Source of the DNA: an uncultured Sulfitobacter sp.
Lineage (GTDB): Bacteria > Pseudomonadota > Alphaproteobacteria > Rhodobacterales > Rhodobacteraceae
Assembly (NCBI RefSeq): GCF_947499945.1
Contig: NZ_CANMQD010000001.1
Location: forward strand, 992,001 to 1,056,000
Length of the DNA stretch: 64,000 nucleotides
Direction: 5' to 3'
In this document: in pieces, positions 50,315-59,601 of the stretch
Numbering within the stretch: the first letter of the stretch is position 1
Layout: every line of letters starts with the position of its first letter
Program-made: the position numbers and the translations under genes
Notes under the pieces: model-generated
Database searches by the model: none
What the model was told of the DNA's origin: nothing
What the model saw: the letters and a program-made list of their open reading frames with translations, nothing else

Positions 50315-53300
50315 CTACTCTTCATCCTCCGCATCCAGGAGTTCCATGTTGAGACCCAGTCCGCGGACCTCTTTGACCAGAACGTTGAACGATTCAGGGA
50401 TACCTGCCTCGAAGTTGTCCTCGCCTTTGACGATGCTCTCGTACACTTTTGTACGGCCAGCGACGTCATCCGATTTTACAGTCAGCATTTCCTGCAAGGT
50501 GTATGCAGCGCCGTAGGCTTCAAGTGCCCAGACCTCCATCTCACCAAAGCGCTGACCACCGAACTGTGCTTTACCGCCCAATGGCTGCTGGGTGACCAGC
50601 GAATATGGACCGGTAGAGCGCGCGTGGATTTTGTCGTCCACAAGGTGGTGCAGCTTGAGCAGGTATTTCACGCCAACAGTAACCTTGCGGCTGAACTGCT
50701 CGCCTGTGCGACCATCAAACAGGACCGACTGACCAGATGTGTCAAAGCCCGCACGTGCAAGGCTGTCGTTCACATCCGCTTCCTTCGCGCCGTCAAAGAC
50801 GGGCGTCGCAATCGGCACACCACTGGTGACGTTCCCTGCTGCTTCCAGCAGATCATCCTCGTCCATGCCTGCGATGCCTTCGTCGTAGACATCGTCGCCA
50901 TAAGCCAGCTTCATCGCTTCACGCACAGGGGTCATATCGCCGGAGCGCTTATACTCTTGCAGCGCCTCGTCGATGTTGATGCCCAGACCGCGTGCGGCCC
51001 AGCCCATGTGTGTCTCGAGGATCTGACCAACGTTCATACGCGACGGAACGCCAAGCGGGTTCAGACAGAAGTCGACAGGTGTACCATCCTCAAGGAACGG
51101 CATGTCTTCCATCGGTACAACCTTGGAAATAACGCCCTTGTTACCGTGACGACCAGCCATTTTATCACCAGGCTGAAGCTTACGCTTAACCGCGACGAAT
51201 ACTTTGACCATCTTCATCACGCCTGGGGGCAGATCATCGCCACGGCGTACTTTCTCGACTTTGTCCTCAAAGCGCGCATCCAAGGTCCGTTTCTGGATCT
51301 CGTACTGCTCGTTCAAGGCTTCGACGATCTTGGCGTCATCCTCGTCTTCGAGGGCCAACTGCCACCACTGACCGCGTGTCAGAACTTCGTCCAGTGTCTC
51401 TTCTGTGATCTGGCTTCCGGGCTTTACGCCTTTGGGGCCTTTAACAGCCGTCTTACCAAGGATCATCTCACGCAGACGGGCATAGATGTTGCGATCCAGA
51501 ATGCCGAGCTCATCGTCGCGGTCACGGGCCAGACGTTCGACCTCTTCACGCTCAATCTGCAGGGCACGTTCATCTTTTTCAACGCCATGGCGGTTGAAAA
51601 CACGAACTTCGACAACTGTACCAAAATCACCCGGCTTTACGCGCAAGGAGGTGTCACGCACGTCAGAAGCTTTCTCACCAAAGATAGCGCGGAGGAGTTT
51701 CTCTTCCGGCGTCATCGGGCTTTCGCCTTTTGGTGTGATCTTACCGACCAGAATGTCACCCGGCTCTACGTCCGCGCCGATATACACGATGCCAGCCTCG
51801 TCGAGATTGCGCAGTGCTTCTTCGCCAACGTTTGGAATATCGCGTGTGATTTCCTCTGGGCCAAGCTTTGTATCACGGGCGGCGACTTCGAATTCTTCGA
51901 TGTGGATCGAAGTGAAGACGTCGTCACGCGAGACGCGCTCGGAGATCAGGATGGAGTCCTCATAGTTGTAACCGTTCCAAGGCATAAACGCGACGACTAC
52001 GTTTTTACCAAGGGCCAGCTCACCCATGTCTGTGGACGGACCGTCCGCGATGACCTGACCTTTGATAACCGTCTCGCCTACTTGAACCAGTGGACGCTGG
52101 TTGATGCAGGTATTCTGGTTGGACCGCTGGAATTTGCGCATGCGGTAGATGTCTACGCCTGCATCGCCCAGCTCAAGGTCTTCGGTCGCGCGGATAACGA
52201 TACGTGTTGCGTCCACTTGGTCGATCACGCCTGCGCGTTTCGCCATGTAAGCCGCACCAGAGTCGCGTGCCACAACTTCTTCAATGCCCGTACCAACAAG
52301 TGGTGCCTCCGCTTGCAGAAGTGGAACCGCCTGACGTTGCATGTTCGAGCCCATCAAGGCTCTGTTCGCATCGTCATTCTCAAGGAACGGGATCAAGGAG
52401 GCCGCTACGGACACCAACTGCTTTGGTGAGACGTCGATCAGGTCCACGTTCATGGAAGGCGACAGTGTGTAGTCGCCCGATTTCCGTGTGGAGACCAGAT
52501 CATTCACGAACTTCATATTCTCGTCGAGGTTCGCGTTAGCCTGAGCTACGGTGTGACGCATCTCTTCGGTCGCTGACATGTACTGGACTTCGTCCGATAC
52601 AATACCGTCCTTCACCTTGCGGTACGGCGTTTCGATAAAGCCGTATTTGTTCACGCGAGCAAAAGTTGCCAGCGAGTTGATAAGACCAATGTTCGGACCT
52701 TCGGGCGTTTCAATCGGACACATCCGGCCATAGTGAGTCGGGTGGACGTCACGTACTTCGAAACCGGCACGCTCACGCGTCAAACCACCTGGTCCAAGCG
52801 CTGAAAGGCGACGCTTGTGCGTGACCTCGGACAGCGGGTTGGTTTGGTCCATAAACTGCGACAGCTGCGAGGAGCCGAAGAATTCGCGCACCGCAGCAGC
52901 CGCTGGTTTCGCGTTGATCAGGTCTTGTGGCATGACAGTGTCGATCTCGACGGAGGACATCCGCTCCTTGATCGCGCGCTCCATGCGGAGCAGGCCAACG
53001 CGGTACTGGTTTTCCATCAATTCACCGACAGAACGCACACGGCGGTTGCCGAGGTGGTCAATGTCGTCGATGTCGCCACGGCCATCACGCAGATCGACCA
53101 ATGCTTTGATACATTTTACGATATCGTCACGGTCCAGCGTACGCTGGGTGTCTACTTTGTCGAGTGCGAGACGCATGTTCATCTTCACGCGACCAACAGC
53201 GGACAGGTCATAGCGCTCGCCATCAAAGAAGAGCGTGTCGAACAGGTTCGAAGCGGCCTCGACTGTGGGTGGCTCACCCGGACGCATCACGCGGTAGATG

Positions 53301-54454
53301 TCCATGAGCGCGGTGTCGCGGTTCATGTTCTTGTCAGCCGCCATGGTGTTGCGCATGTAGGGCCCAACATTGACGTTATCGATGTCCAAGAGTGGGATCT
53401 CGGTAATGCCCGCATCGACCAGCTCTTTTGCAGTGCCGCCGATGAGCGTGCCGTCTTTGTCATACTCCAGCGTCATCTCGTCACCGGCTTCGACGTAAAT
53501 CGCGCCAGTTTCTTCGTTGATGATGTCTTTGGAGACGAACTTGCCTTCGATGTGGTCAAATGGGACCAACAATTCGGTCACTTCGCCTGCGTCTATCAAC
53601 TGCTTGACCGCGCGTGGAGTGACTTTCTTGCCTTGCTCGAACAGCACTTCGCCGCTTGTTGCATCGACGATGTCATAGGTCGGGCGGGTGCCCCGAACCC
53701 GCTCGGGGAAGAACGGTGCGATCCAGCCTTTGCCAGCCTCGAGACGGTAGGTCACTGTGTTGTAATAGGCATCCATGATCGCTTCTTGATCAAGGCCCAA
53801 GGAATACAGCAGCGTGGTCACAGGCAACTTACGACGACGGTCGATGCGTGCGAATACGATGTCCTTTGCGTCGAATTCAAAGTCGAGCCATGAGCCACGG
53901 TACGGGATAATACGGCAAGCAAAAAGAAGCTTACCGGAGGAGTGCGTCTTGCCCTTGTCGTGGTCAAAGAACACACCGGGTGAGCGGTGCATCTGGGACA
54001 CGATTACTCGCTCGGTACCGTTCACAACAAACGTTCCGTTCGGTGTCATCAGGGGCATGTCGCCCATGAACACATCCTGCTCTTTGATATCCTTAACAGA
54101 CTTGGCGCCTGTATCCTCATCAATATCAAACACGATAAGACGGAGCGTTACCTTGAGCGGCGCGGAGTAGGTCATGTCGCGCTGCTGGCATTCCTCAACG
54201 TCATATTTCGGCTTCTCAAGCTCGTATTTCACGTACTCGAGAATGGATGTCTCGTTGAAATCCTTGATCGGGAAAACCGACTGGAACACACCCTGGATGC
54301 CATCACCATCGGTGGGCGTCTCGGCATCGCCGGAATTCAGGAACAGATCGTAGGAAGATTTTTGAACCTCGATGAGGTTCGGCATTTCCAGCACTTCGCG
54401 GATTTTGCCATAATATTTACGTAGACGCTTCTGGCCAAGGAAGGATTGTGCCAT
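50315..54454 (-). CDS. rpoB: RNA polymerase subunit beta
   Basis: 1379 aa from ATG 54454 ([16 protein letters not shown]) with AAGGTG eight bases upstream; a GTG four codons earlier overlaps that site and is rejected. The rifampicin region reads [14 protein letters not shown] ... [14 protein letters not shown], with the sensitive-type Asp, His and Ser. Forms the core enzyme with rpoC. Unlike most bacteria, rplL is not directly upstream. Confidence 0.97.
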   Translation of the reverse strand: MAQSFLGQKRLRKYYGKIREVLEMPNLIEVQKSSYDLFLNSGDAETPTDGDGIQGVFQSVFPIKDFNETSILEYVKYELEKPKYDVEECQQRDMTYSAPLKVTLRLIVFDIDEDTGAKSVKDIKEQDVFMGDMPLMTPNGTFVVNGTERVIVSQMHRSPGVFFDHDKGKTHSSGKLLFACRIIPYRGSWLDFEFDAKDIVFARIDRRRKLPVTTLLYSLGLDQEAIMDAYYNTVTYRLEAGKGWIAPFFPERVRGTRPTYDIVDATSGEVLFEQGKKVTPRAVKQLIDAGEVTELLVPFDHIEGKFVSKDIINEETGAIYVEAGDEMTLEYDKDGTLIGGTAKELVDAGITEIPLLDIDNVNVGPYMRNTMAADKNMNRDTALMDIYRVMRPGEPPTVEAASNLFDTLFFDGERYDLSAVGRVKMNMRLALDKVDTQRTLDRDDIVKCIKALVDLRDGRGDIDDIDHLGNRRVRSVGELMENQYRVGLLRMERAIKERMSSVEIDTVMPQDLINAKPAAAAVREFFGSSQLSQFMDQTNPLSEVTHKRRLSALGPGGLTRERAGFEVRDVHPTHYGRMCPIETPEGPNIGLINSLATFARVNKYGFIETPYRKVKDGIVSDEVQYMSATEEMRHTVAQANANLDENMKFVNDLVSTRKSGDYTLSPSMNVDLIDVSPKQLVSVAASLIPFLENDDANRALMGSNMQRQAVPLLQAEAPLVGTGIEEVVARDSGAAYMAKRAGVIDQVDATRIVIRATEDLELGDAGVDIYRMRKFQRSNQNTCINQRPLVQVGETVIKGQVIADGPSTDMGELALGKNVVVAFMPWNGYNYEDSILISERVSRDDVFTSIHIEEFEVAARDTKLGPEEITRDIPNVGEEALRNLDEAGIVYIGADVEPGDILVGKITPKGESPMTPEEKLLRAIFGEKASDVRDTSLRVKPGDFGTVVEVRVFNRHGVEKDERALQIEREEVERLARDRDDELGILDRNIYARLREMILGKTAVKGPKGVKPGSQITEETLDEVLTRGQWWQLALEDEDDAKIVEALNEQYEIQKRTLDARFEDKVEKVRRGDDLPPGVMKMVKVFVAVKRKLQPGDKMAGRHGNKGVISKVVPMEDMPFLEDGTPVDFCLNPLGVPSRMNVGQILETHMGWAARGLGINIDEALQEYKRSGDMTPVREAMKLAYGDDVYDEGIAGMDEDDLLEAAGNVTSGVPIATPVFDGAKEADVNDSLARAGFDTSGQSVLFDGRTGEQFSRKVTVGVKYLLKLHHLVDDKIHARSTGPYSLVTQQPLGGKAQFGGQRFGEMEVWALEAYGAAYTLQEMLTVKSDDVAGRTKVYESIVKGEDNFEAGIPESFNVLVKEVRGLGLNMELLDAEDEE

Positions 54455-54871
54455 ATGTCGTGTCACCTTTCGTGTCTCTTGCCGACTGCGCCATCACCGG
54501 GGACGTGATGCACAGCCATAAGAGCGGCTAAGTCCGGTCTATGCTGGAGCGCGTCCCACCGCACCCCTTCCGACCTGTGGACCTCTCCAAAAAGACGCTT
54601 TGGTTCAACAAGCGCCTGTTAAGACAGGTTTTTCGCAATATCTGACCTGCCCCCTCCGCGTGACGTAGATATGTCAAAAGGGGTGTGCAGGTCTCCTGAT
54701 GGTGCGACAGAAAAAACGGGTCTCGAATCATCGAAGCCCGTGTGAAAGGTTCAAATAGGATGGAGCGGGTCGGAAGGCAAGGGGTTCGCGTGTCTGAAAG
54801 ATCACCATGCAGACCAAGACGCGGTAAAAGCCTGCTTGCAACACCCCAGCTGCCCAAGCCCTCTTATGCTT
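54455..54871. other. rpoB leader region
   Basis: 417 bases. It holds a minus-strand terminator (54711-54742). Between it and rpoB no gene and no clear promoter were found, though one is required; a TTGACA at 54671 has no matching -10. Confidence 0.5.
54711..54742 (-). terminator. Intrinsic terminator upstream of rpoB
   Basis: Minus-strand stem ACGGGCTTCGA/TCGAGACCCGT (one bulge) with a TGAT loop, followed by TTTTTT. It would end the transcript of the preceding secreted-protein gene. Confidence 0.82.
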
Positions 54872-55423
54872 CTAGCCAGCCACGCAATTCCGAAGGCGCT
54901 TTGAGCTATTCCCAGTCCGAGGCCCCCACTCAGATATGATCATAATCGTCAAAGCATCACTTGACCCACTCCGCTGCCTGGACCCTTTGAGCAAAATTCG
55001 GCGATCGCCACTAGAGAGATTAGGTCCAGACCGGCGTGAATATGACCAACCTCGACGCTCAAATCCTGCCCGAGTCTGAGCGAAATGAGATTTATATCCG
55101 CCACCCAGCTTTAAGTTATAGATCCTGCATATGCAGTTCGCTTTAAAAGAAACTGAGGTCCTTGGCTGGCTCGACCCGTTTAACGCAAATTTAGCTGAAA
55201 GAGTTCCTGCCGAACCTTCGGGGAAAGTACGCACGAAACCACTACCTACTTTTTTGAGACCCCCACCTGCCCGTGGCCGTTTACCAGCCAAAAAATCAAT
55301 GCAAACCCCGACAGCGGCGTCAATTGCAGCTGGCAATGATTGGGGCATGTTTTCGCGCGCATCAAGATCACGAGGAAAGCAAAGCGCCGACGCCAAAACA
55401 ACAATGATCACCGTTCGAAGCAT
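54872..55423 (-). CDS. Putative secreted protein of unknown function
   Basis: 183 aa with a signal-peptide-like start (MLRTVIIVVLASALCFPRDLDA). The mature part is basic and Gly/Ser/Arg-rich toward the C-terminus (RRGWSYSRRSGPNLSSGDRR), with three Cys. No family recognised. The composition leaves some doubt that it is a real or intact gene, but a terminator follows it. It sits between rplL and rpoB. Confidence 0.5.
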   Translation of the reverse strand: MLRTVIIVVLASALCFPRDLDARENMPQSLPAAIDAAVGVCIDFLAGKRPRAGGGLKKVGSGFVRTFPEGSAGTLSAKFALNGSSQPRTSVSFKANCICRIYNLKLGGGYKSHFAQTRAGFERRGWSYSRRSGPNLSSGDRRILLKGSRQRSGSSDALTIMIISEWGPRTGNSSKRLRNCVAG

Positions 55424-55680
55424 ATTGATAACCCTCTCAAGAAAACTAGAATTGCCGTCGCTGAAAGCATAACCGTTCTGGTTTCACGTGGGAAAGCAAA
55501 CTTGGACTTAAAGCGGCCTTCGCCAGAATAGATGATCCCGCTCAACAGACTCGACGGCTACCGTTCAGCTCTGCACAGGGTAGAGGCGCAACAGCGCGTG
55601 CATCCCTCGTTTACGATTACCCACGTCTTTGACGTCCCGCAAAATCGCGCGACCAGAGCACGTACGCAACAATCGCTTGC

Positions 55681-56097
55681 CTACGAACGGTCCGCAATCG
55701 GCCCAATCTCGTCAATCGGACCCTGAAGCAACTTACCGCCGACCGTTGCTGTAACACGTGCCGTTCCCGTAACTTTGTTCCGGGTAAATCCGGCAGTTCC
55801 TTCGGCGAAACGATTGCCTGCGGCACAAGTCGCATTGAAAGTAGTTCTGCCTTCAGAGCCGGGCGCCTCCTGAAACGCACCCAAACGTCCGCCTTTGCAG
55901 GCATCGCGTCCCACCGTAGTACGGACTTCCCCTGCACTATAACTGGCAGAGTGATAACGGCCATTTATGCCTGTATCTTTGGCTACAAAGCCCAAAAGCC
56001 CCGGTGACGCAGGCGCATCCGAACCACCACCGCCGCATGCAGACAAAACGAGACCTGCTGCAATCAGCAGCCCCAATTTAGGGAACGAAACAACCAT
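55681..56097 (-). CDS. Putative lipoprotein
   Basis: 138 aa from ATG 56097 with AGGAG seven bases upstream. The signal LLIAAGLVLSAC-GGGGSD has a lipobox (L-S-A-C), predicting lipid attachment and envelope location. Mature part includes NGRYHSASYSAGEV and GNRFAEGTAGFTRNKVTGTARVTATVGG, beta-strand-like. No family recognised. It follows the rplL terminator, so needs its own promoter. Confidence 0.65.
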   Translation of the reverse strand: MVVSFPKLGLLIAAGLVLSACGGGGSDAPASPGLLGFVAKDTGINGRYHSASYSAGEVRTTVGRDACKGGRLGAFQEAPGSEGRTTFNATCAAGNRFAEGTAGFTRNKVTGTARVTATVGGKLLQGPIDEIGPIADRS

Positions 56098-56199
56098 GCC
56101 AATACTCCTATGCGCAATGTCACCTTTGTTACGAGAAAGAGACACGCGTTTCAATGTGTCAAAACATGACTAACAGCGGTTTTCACTCGACTACAAAAC

Positions 56200-56232
56200 A
56201 AAAACGGCGACCCGTTTTAGGGCCGCCGTTTC
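56200..56232 (-). terminator. Intrinsic terminator after rplL
   Basis: Minus-strand AAACGGCG(G)CCC / GGG(T)CGCCGTTT followed by TTTGTTTT, about 45 bases after the rplL stop. In many bacteria rplL runs into rpoB; here the transcript appears to end. Confidence 0.85.
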
Positions 56233-56276
56233 TATACACCACAGAACGGGAGTTCATCCCGTCATTGGCAAAAGGC

Positions 56277-56648
56277 TTACGCCAGTTCGACTTCTGCGCC
56301 AGCTGCTTCCAGCTTGGCTTTGACGTCTTCGGCTTCGGCTTTGTCGACGCCTTCTTTGATTTTGCCACCGGCCTCAACGAGGTCTTTGGCTTCTTTCAGG
56401 CCAAGGCCCGTGATGCCGCGAACTTCTTTGATCACGTTGATTTTGGATGCGCCGGCGTTCTTCAGAACGACGTCGAATTCAGTCTTCTCCTCAGCAGCAG
56501 CTGCACCGTCTGCAGGGCCCGCCATCATGACTGCGCCACCGGCTGCAGGCTCGATGCCGTACTCGTCTTTGAGGATTGTTTTCAGTTCTTGTGCTTCAAG
56601 CAGTGTCAGACCTACGATGTCTTCTGCCAGTTTTTTCAGATCAGCCAT
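56277..56648 (-). CDS. rplL: 50S ribosomal protein L7/L12
   Basis: 123 aa. N-terminal dimerisation helices ([23 protein letters not shown]), an Ala-rich hinge ([21 protein letters not shown]) and the factor-binding C-terminal domain ([38 protein letters not shown]). 79 bases after rplJ. Confidence 0.97.
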   Translation of the reverse strand: MADLKKLAEDIVGLTLLEAQELKTILKDEYGIEPAAGGAVMMAGPADGAAAAEEKTEFDVVLKNAGASKINVIKEVRGITGLGLKEAKDLVEAGGKIKEGVDKAEAEDVKAKLEAAGAEVELA

Positions 56649-56727
56649 GTTTTAGCTCTTTCCGTTAACGATATGTGTGTTCCAACGTGTAGTTTCAACT
56701 AGCACGCCGATTTGACGATATTGTCGC

Positions 56728-57240
56728 TTACGCAGCCTTGTCTTCGATTGTTGACAAGATAGATGCGATGTTGCTTGCAGGTGCGCCAATGGCGCCAGCG
56801 ATGTTGGAAGCAGGTGCGCCCAGCATGCCCGCGATCGTGGAGATAAGCTCCTCGCGCGAAGGCATTTTGGACACGGCTTCTACACCGGCGACGTCCAACG
56901 CATTCTCACCCATGGCGCCGCCGAGAATAACCAACTTGGGGTTCTCTTTGGCAAATTCCTGAGCAACCTTAGCCGCAGCTACTGGATCCTCAGAATAGGT
57001 CAGAACGGTCATACCCGTCAGAAGGTTAGCAATGCTTGCACATGGCTTGCCCTCAAGGGCGATCTTGGCGAGCCTGTTTTTGGCAACACGCACAGACCCA
57101 CCCGCAGCGGTTGCCCGCGCACGTAGATCCTGCATTTCAGCAACTGTCAGACCGACGTAATGGCTTACCACTACAACGCCAGAGCTTTCAAAGATTTCGC
57201 CGAGTTCATCGACGAGCTGTTCTTTTTGTGCTCTATCCAC
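56728..57240 (-). CDS. rplJ: 50S ribosomal protein L10
   Basis: 170 aa from a GTG at 57240 ([17 protein letters not shown]), the family start, with GGAGAG five bases upstream. An upstream extension to 57285 is not conserved. C-terminal helix repeats ([21 protein letters not shown]) bind L7/L12 dimers. L10 commonly represses its own mRNA through a leader. Confidence 0.95.
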   Translation of the reverse strand: MDRAQKEQLVDELGEIFESSGVVVVSHYVGLTVAEMQDLRARATAAGGSVRVAKNRLAKIALEGKPCASIANLLTGMTVLTYSEDPVAAAKVAQEFAKENPKLVILGGAMGENALDVAGVEAVSKMPSREELISTIAGMLGAPASNIAGAIGAPASNIASILSTIEDKAA

Positions 57241-57565
57241 AGTTTCTCTCCAATTTATTCGGAGGGGTGACCCACCGAGGCTCATTTAGCTGGGCAGTTT
57301 GCCCAACGTCGGGTCCTTACGGGTCCTTCCCAAGATCATCCGAGAGCGTGCTCACGAAATCTCACAGTCATTCCCCATCTCAGGCAGGAATTATGGACCG
57401 AATTCCCAGTCCACCCGCCATCTCGGACGAAGCGCAAAAAGCGCACGACGAATCGTGCGCTGTGATGCAAGTGTTCAATTAGTCCTAATGCAGAGGAAAG
57501 CCAAGGGTGAAACTTGGCTTCGCACAATTGTCGCACAAGTGCCCTTGCGGCCTTTTTGGTCCCAT
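57241..57565 (-). other. rplJ-rplL leader region
   Basis: 325 bases without a gene. It holds a terminator-like hairpin at 57436-57460 and then about 195 bases before rplJ, enough for an L10-type regulatory leader; I did not fold it. A possible -10 (CATAAT) near 57396 lacks a good -35. Confidence 0.45.
57436..57460 (-). terminator. Intrinsic terminator upstream of rplJ
   Basis: Minus strand GCGCACGA-TTCG-TCGTGCGC, a perfect eight-base stem with a TTCG loop, followed by TTTTT. It would end the transcript of the secreted-protein gene before rplJ, or act as an attenuator. Confidence 0.8.
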
Positions 57566-58054
57566 TCAGGGAATCAGCATGTCTGAACGGTCAATAGTCA
57601 CCGATTTCACCGTAAGATCGTCCAGCAGAATATCCATGCGTACTGACTGCACGCTTCCCAACTCATAACGCCGGAAAGCCAACAGCGGCTCGTCATCAAT
57701 CAGCACATTTGGCTGTTGAAACTTCATGTGACACTCGGGCATCTGCAAAACCTGAAGCGGCTCACCGTTTATCGAGAACTTCGCTGCAATCAACCCGCAC
57801 CGCCAGCTCAGGATATGGGAAAAATACACCAGATCCTGCCCGTCATATTCCCGAACTGCCAGCCAATTGGCTTTGGTCATCTCAAGAATGGGACCTACCT
57901 CAGCAGCAGTTGTGAACTTTCCCAATGGGGTTTGATCCTCTGGCGATAGGCCCACCAGATCAAAGCTGTCGGCGGCAGGCATTTCTGAACTGCTTTGTGC
58001 CAAAACGCTGCTTGCGCTCAAAAACACTGAAAGGATGAGAAATTTCGCCTTCAT
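57566..58054 (-). CDS. Putative secreted protein of unknown function
   Basis: 162 aa from ATG 58054 (MKAKFLILSVFLSASSVLA-QSS), a clear Sec signal with an A-x-A-type cleavage site. Mature part has two Cys (SWRCGLIAAKF and MPECHMKF) likely to form a disulfide, and ends in SVRMDILLDDLTVKSVTID. No family recognised. It sits between rplA and rplJ with a terminator on each side. Confidence 0.65.
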   Translation of the reverse strand: MKAKFLILSVFLSASSVLAQSSSEMPAADSFDLVGLSPEDQTPLGKFTTAAEVGPILEMTKANWLAVREYDGQDLVYFSHILSWRCGLIAAKFSINGEPLQVLQMPECHMKFQQPNVLIDDEPLLAFRRYELGSVQSVRMDILLDDLTVKSVTIDRSDMLIP

Positions 58055-58177
58055 ATTATATCTCCAGACTACCAACCGCTAAAAATACCTTCTCACCAGT
58101 ATATCATTAACGGTGGTTTCTTGAGACCCCAACTTATCAAATGTCGTACTTTCCGCATAAGCGAACGTTCTAAAACG

Positions 58178-58206
58178 AAAAAGGGCGCTCCATTGAAGCG
58201 CCCTTC
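58178..58206 (-). terminator. Intrinsic terminator after rplA
   Basis: Minus-strand AAGGGCGCT / AGCGCCCTT followed by TTTCG, about 20 bases after the rplA stop. It ends the rplK-rplA transcript. Confidence 0.85.
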
Positions 58207-58227
58207 CTCAAATCTAACATTCCGATC

Positions 58228-58926
58228 TTACTCGGAAACAGCCTTATCTACTGATACAGTCACGCCCGGGCCCATGGAGGAGCTGAGTGCGATCTTCTGC
58301 ATGTAGGAGCCTTTGGCGCCCGCTGGCTTGGCTTTTGCAACGGCACCGATGAAGGCGCGGATGTTTTCAACCAATTTGGCTTCGTCAAAGGATGCTTTGC
58401 CAACGCCTGCATGGACGACACCGCCCTTTTCAGCTTTGAACTGCACTTCGCCGCCTTTGGCTGCTTTTACAGCTGCGGCTACGTCCATTGTCACTGTACC
58501 GACTTTTGGGTTCGGCATCAGATTACGTGGACCAAGTACTTTACCAAGACGACCAACGACGGGCATCATGTCAGGTGTGGCGATGCAACGGTCAAAGTCG
58601 ATCTTGCCGCCTTGAACGATTTCCATCAGGTCCTCGGCGCCAACGATATCGGCACCAGCTTCTTTTGCTTCATCGGCTTTCGGGCCGCGTGCGAATACCG
58701 CCACGCGAACGTCTTTGCCTGTACCGTTTGGCAGGCCCACAACGCCGCGAACCATCTGGTCAGCGTGACGTGGATCGATGCCGAGGTTCATGGCGATTTC
58801 AACGGTCTCGTCAAACTTTGTGTTCGAATTGCCTTTGATCAGCGCCACAGCTTCTTCAATTGTGAGGTTCTCTTTGCCAGCGAATGCTTCGCGTGCGGCG
58901 CGGATACGTTTTCCAAGCTTAGCCAT
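58228..58926 (-). CDS. rplA: 50S ribosomal protein L1
   Basis: 232 aa; [29 protein letters not shown] and [16 protein letters not shown] are diagnostic. Forms the L1 stalk; in E. coli it represses the L11 operon. One base after rplK. Confidence 0.97.
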   Translation of the reverse strand: MAKLGKRIRAAREAFAGKENLTIEEAVALIKGNSNTKFDETVEIAMNLGIDPRHADQMVRGVVGLPNGTGKDVRVAVFARGPKADEAKEAGADIVGAEDLMEIVQGGKIDFDRCIATPDMMPVVGRLGKVLGPRNLMPNPKVGTVTMDVAAAVKAAKGGEVQFKAEKGGVVHAGVGKASFDEAKLVENIRAFIGAVAKAKPAGAKGSYMQKIALSSSMGPGVTVSVDKAVSE

Positions 58927-58927
58927 A

Positions 58928-59353
58928 TTACTTAACCTCGATGCCCATGGACTTTGCGGAGCCCAAAATGATTTTCATTGCTGCTTCCACGTCGTTCGCG
59001 GAGAGGTCGACCATCTTGGCTTCTGCGATCTCGCGCAGTTGCTTTGGAGTGATGGAACCAACAGTTTCACGTGACGGCGTTTTCGCGCCGGAGTTCACTT
59101 TGGCAGCTTTCTTCAGGAAGTAAGACGCAGGTGGCGTCTTGATGTCCATGGTAAAGGACTTGTCCTGATAGTAGCTGATGACGGTCGGGCATGGTGCGCC
59201 CGGCTCGAGGTCTGCTGTCTTGGCGTTGAACGCTTTACAGAATTCCATGATGTTAATGCCGCGCTGACCCAATGCTGGACCGACTGGCGGGGACGGGTTT
59301 GCTTGACCCGCTTTAACTTGCAACTTCATCGTGCCGACGAGTTTCTTGGCCAT
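58928..59353 (-). CDS. rplK: 50S ribosomal protein L11
   Basis: 141 aa; [34 protein letters not shown] is diagnostic. L11 is needed for RelA activation in the stringent response. secE and nusG, its usual upstream neighbours, are not present; a TRAP transporter gene lies upstream. Confidence 0.97.
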   Translation of the reverse strand: MAKKLVGTMKLQVKAGQANPSPPVGPALGQRGINIMEFCKAFNAKTADLEPGAPCPTVISYYQDKSFTMDIKTPPASYFLKKAAKVNSGAKTPSRETVGSITPKQLREIAEAKMVDLSANDVEAAMKIILGSAKSMGIEVK

Positions 59354-59479
59354 TGGCCTTCTCCTTTTTCAACACCCTCGGGACGCGACCCTCGGGATAT
59401 GTGTTGCGTGGTAATGGTCCGGATGCCGCGGCACCCTCGCCTCCCACGTGAATGAGTCGCCCCTTGGGGCAACTCCGGT

Positions 59480-59509
59480 CGCATAGCGCATGTCGGTCAG
59501 ACAATGCAA
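59480..59509 (-). promoter_or_regulatory. Predicted rplK-rplA promoter
   Basis: Minus strand TTGCAT, 18-base spacer, TATGCG, about 130 bases upstream of rplK. It resembles the TATACG-type promoters of the other blocks but is weaker. Confidence 0.45.
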
Positions 59510-59601
59510 GCAATGCTTAGGGCAACGCTGGAAATATGGCGTCTTCGCCCACTGCACCGAACTGCAGGAATGTCCTGTATCGAGTCAAAGGGCCCGTAGT
59601 A

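Noticed and set aside
50624-52429. 601-codon open frame on the plus strand
   Set aside because: Antisense shadow of rpoB.
54671-54676. TTGACA on the minus strand upstream of rpoB
   Set aside because: No -10-like sequence 16-18 bases downstream (the stretch is G-rich), so not called as the rpoB promoter.
54528-54857. 109-codon minus-strand frame upstream of rpoB
   Set aside because: It crosses a strong intrinsic terminator and has leader-like, non-protein composition.
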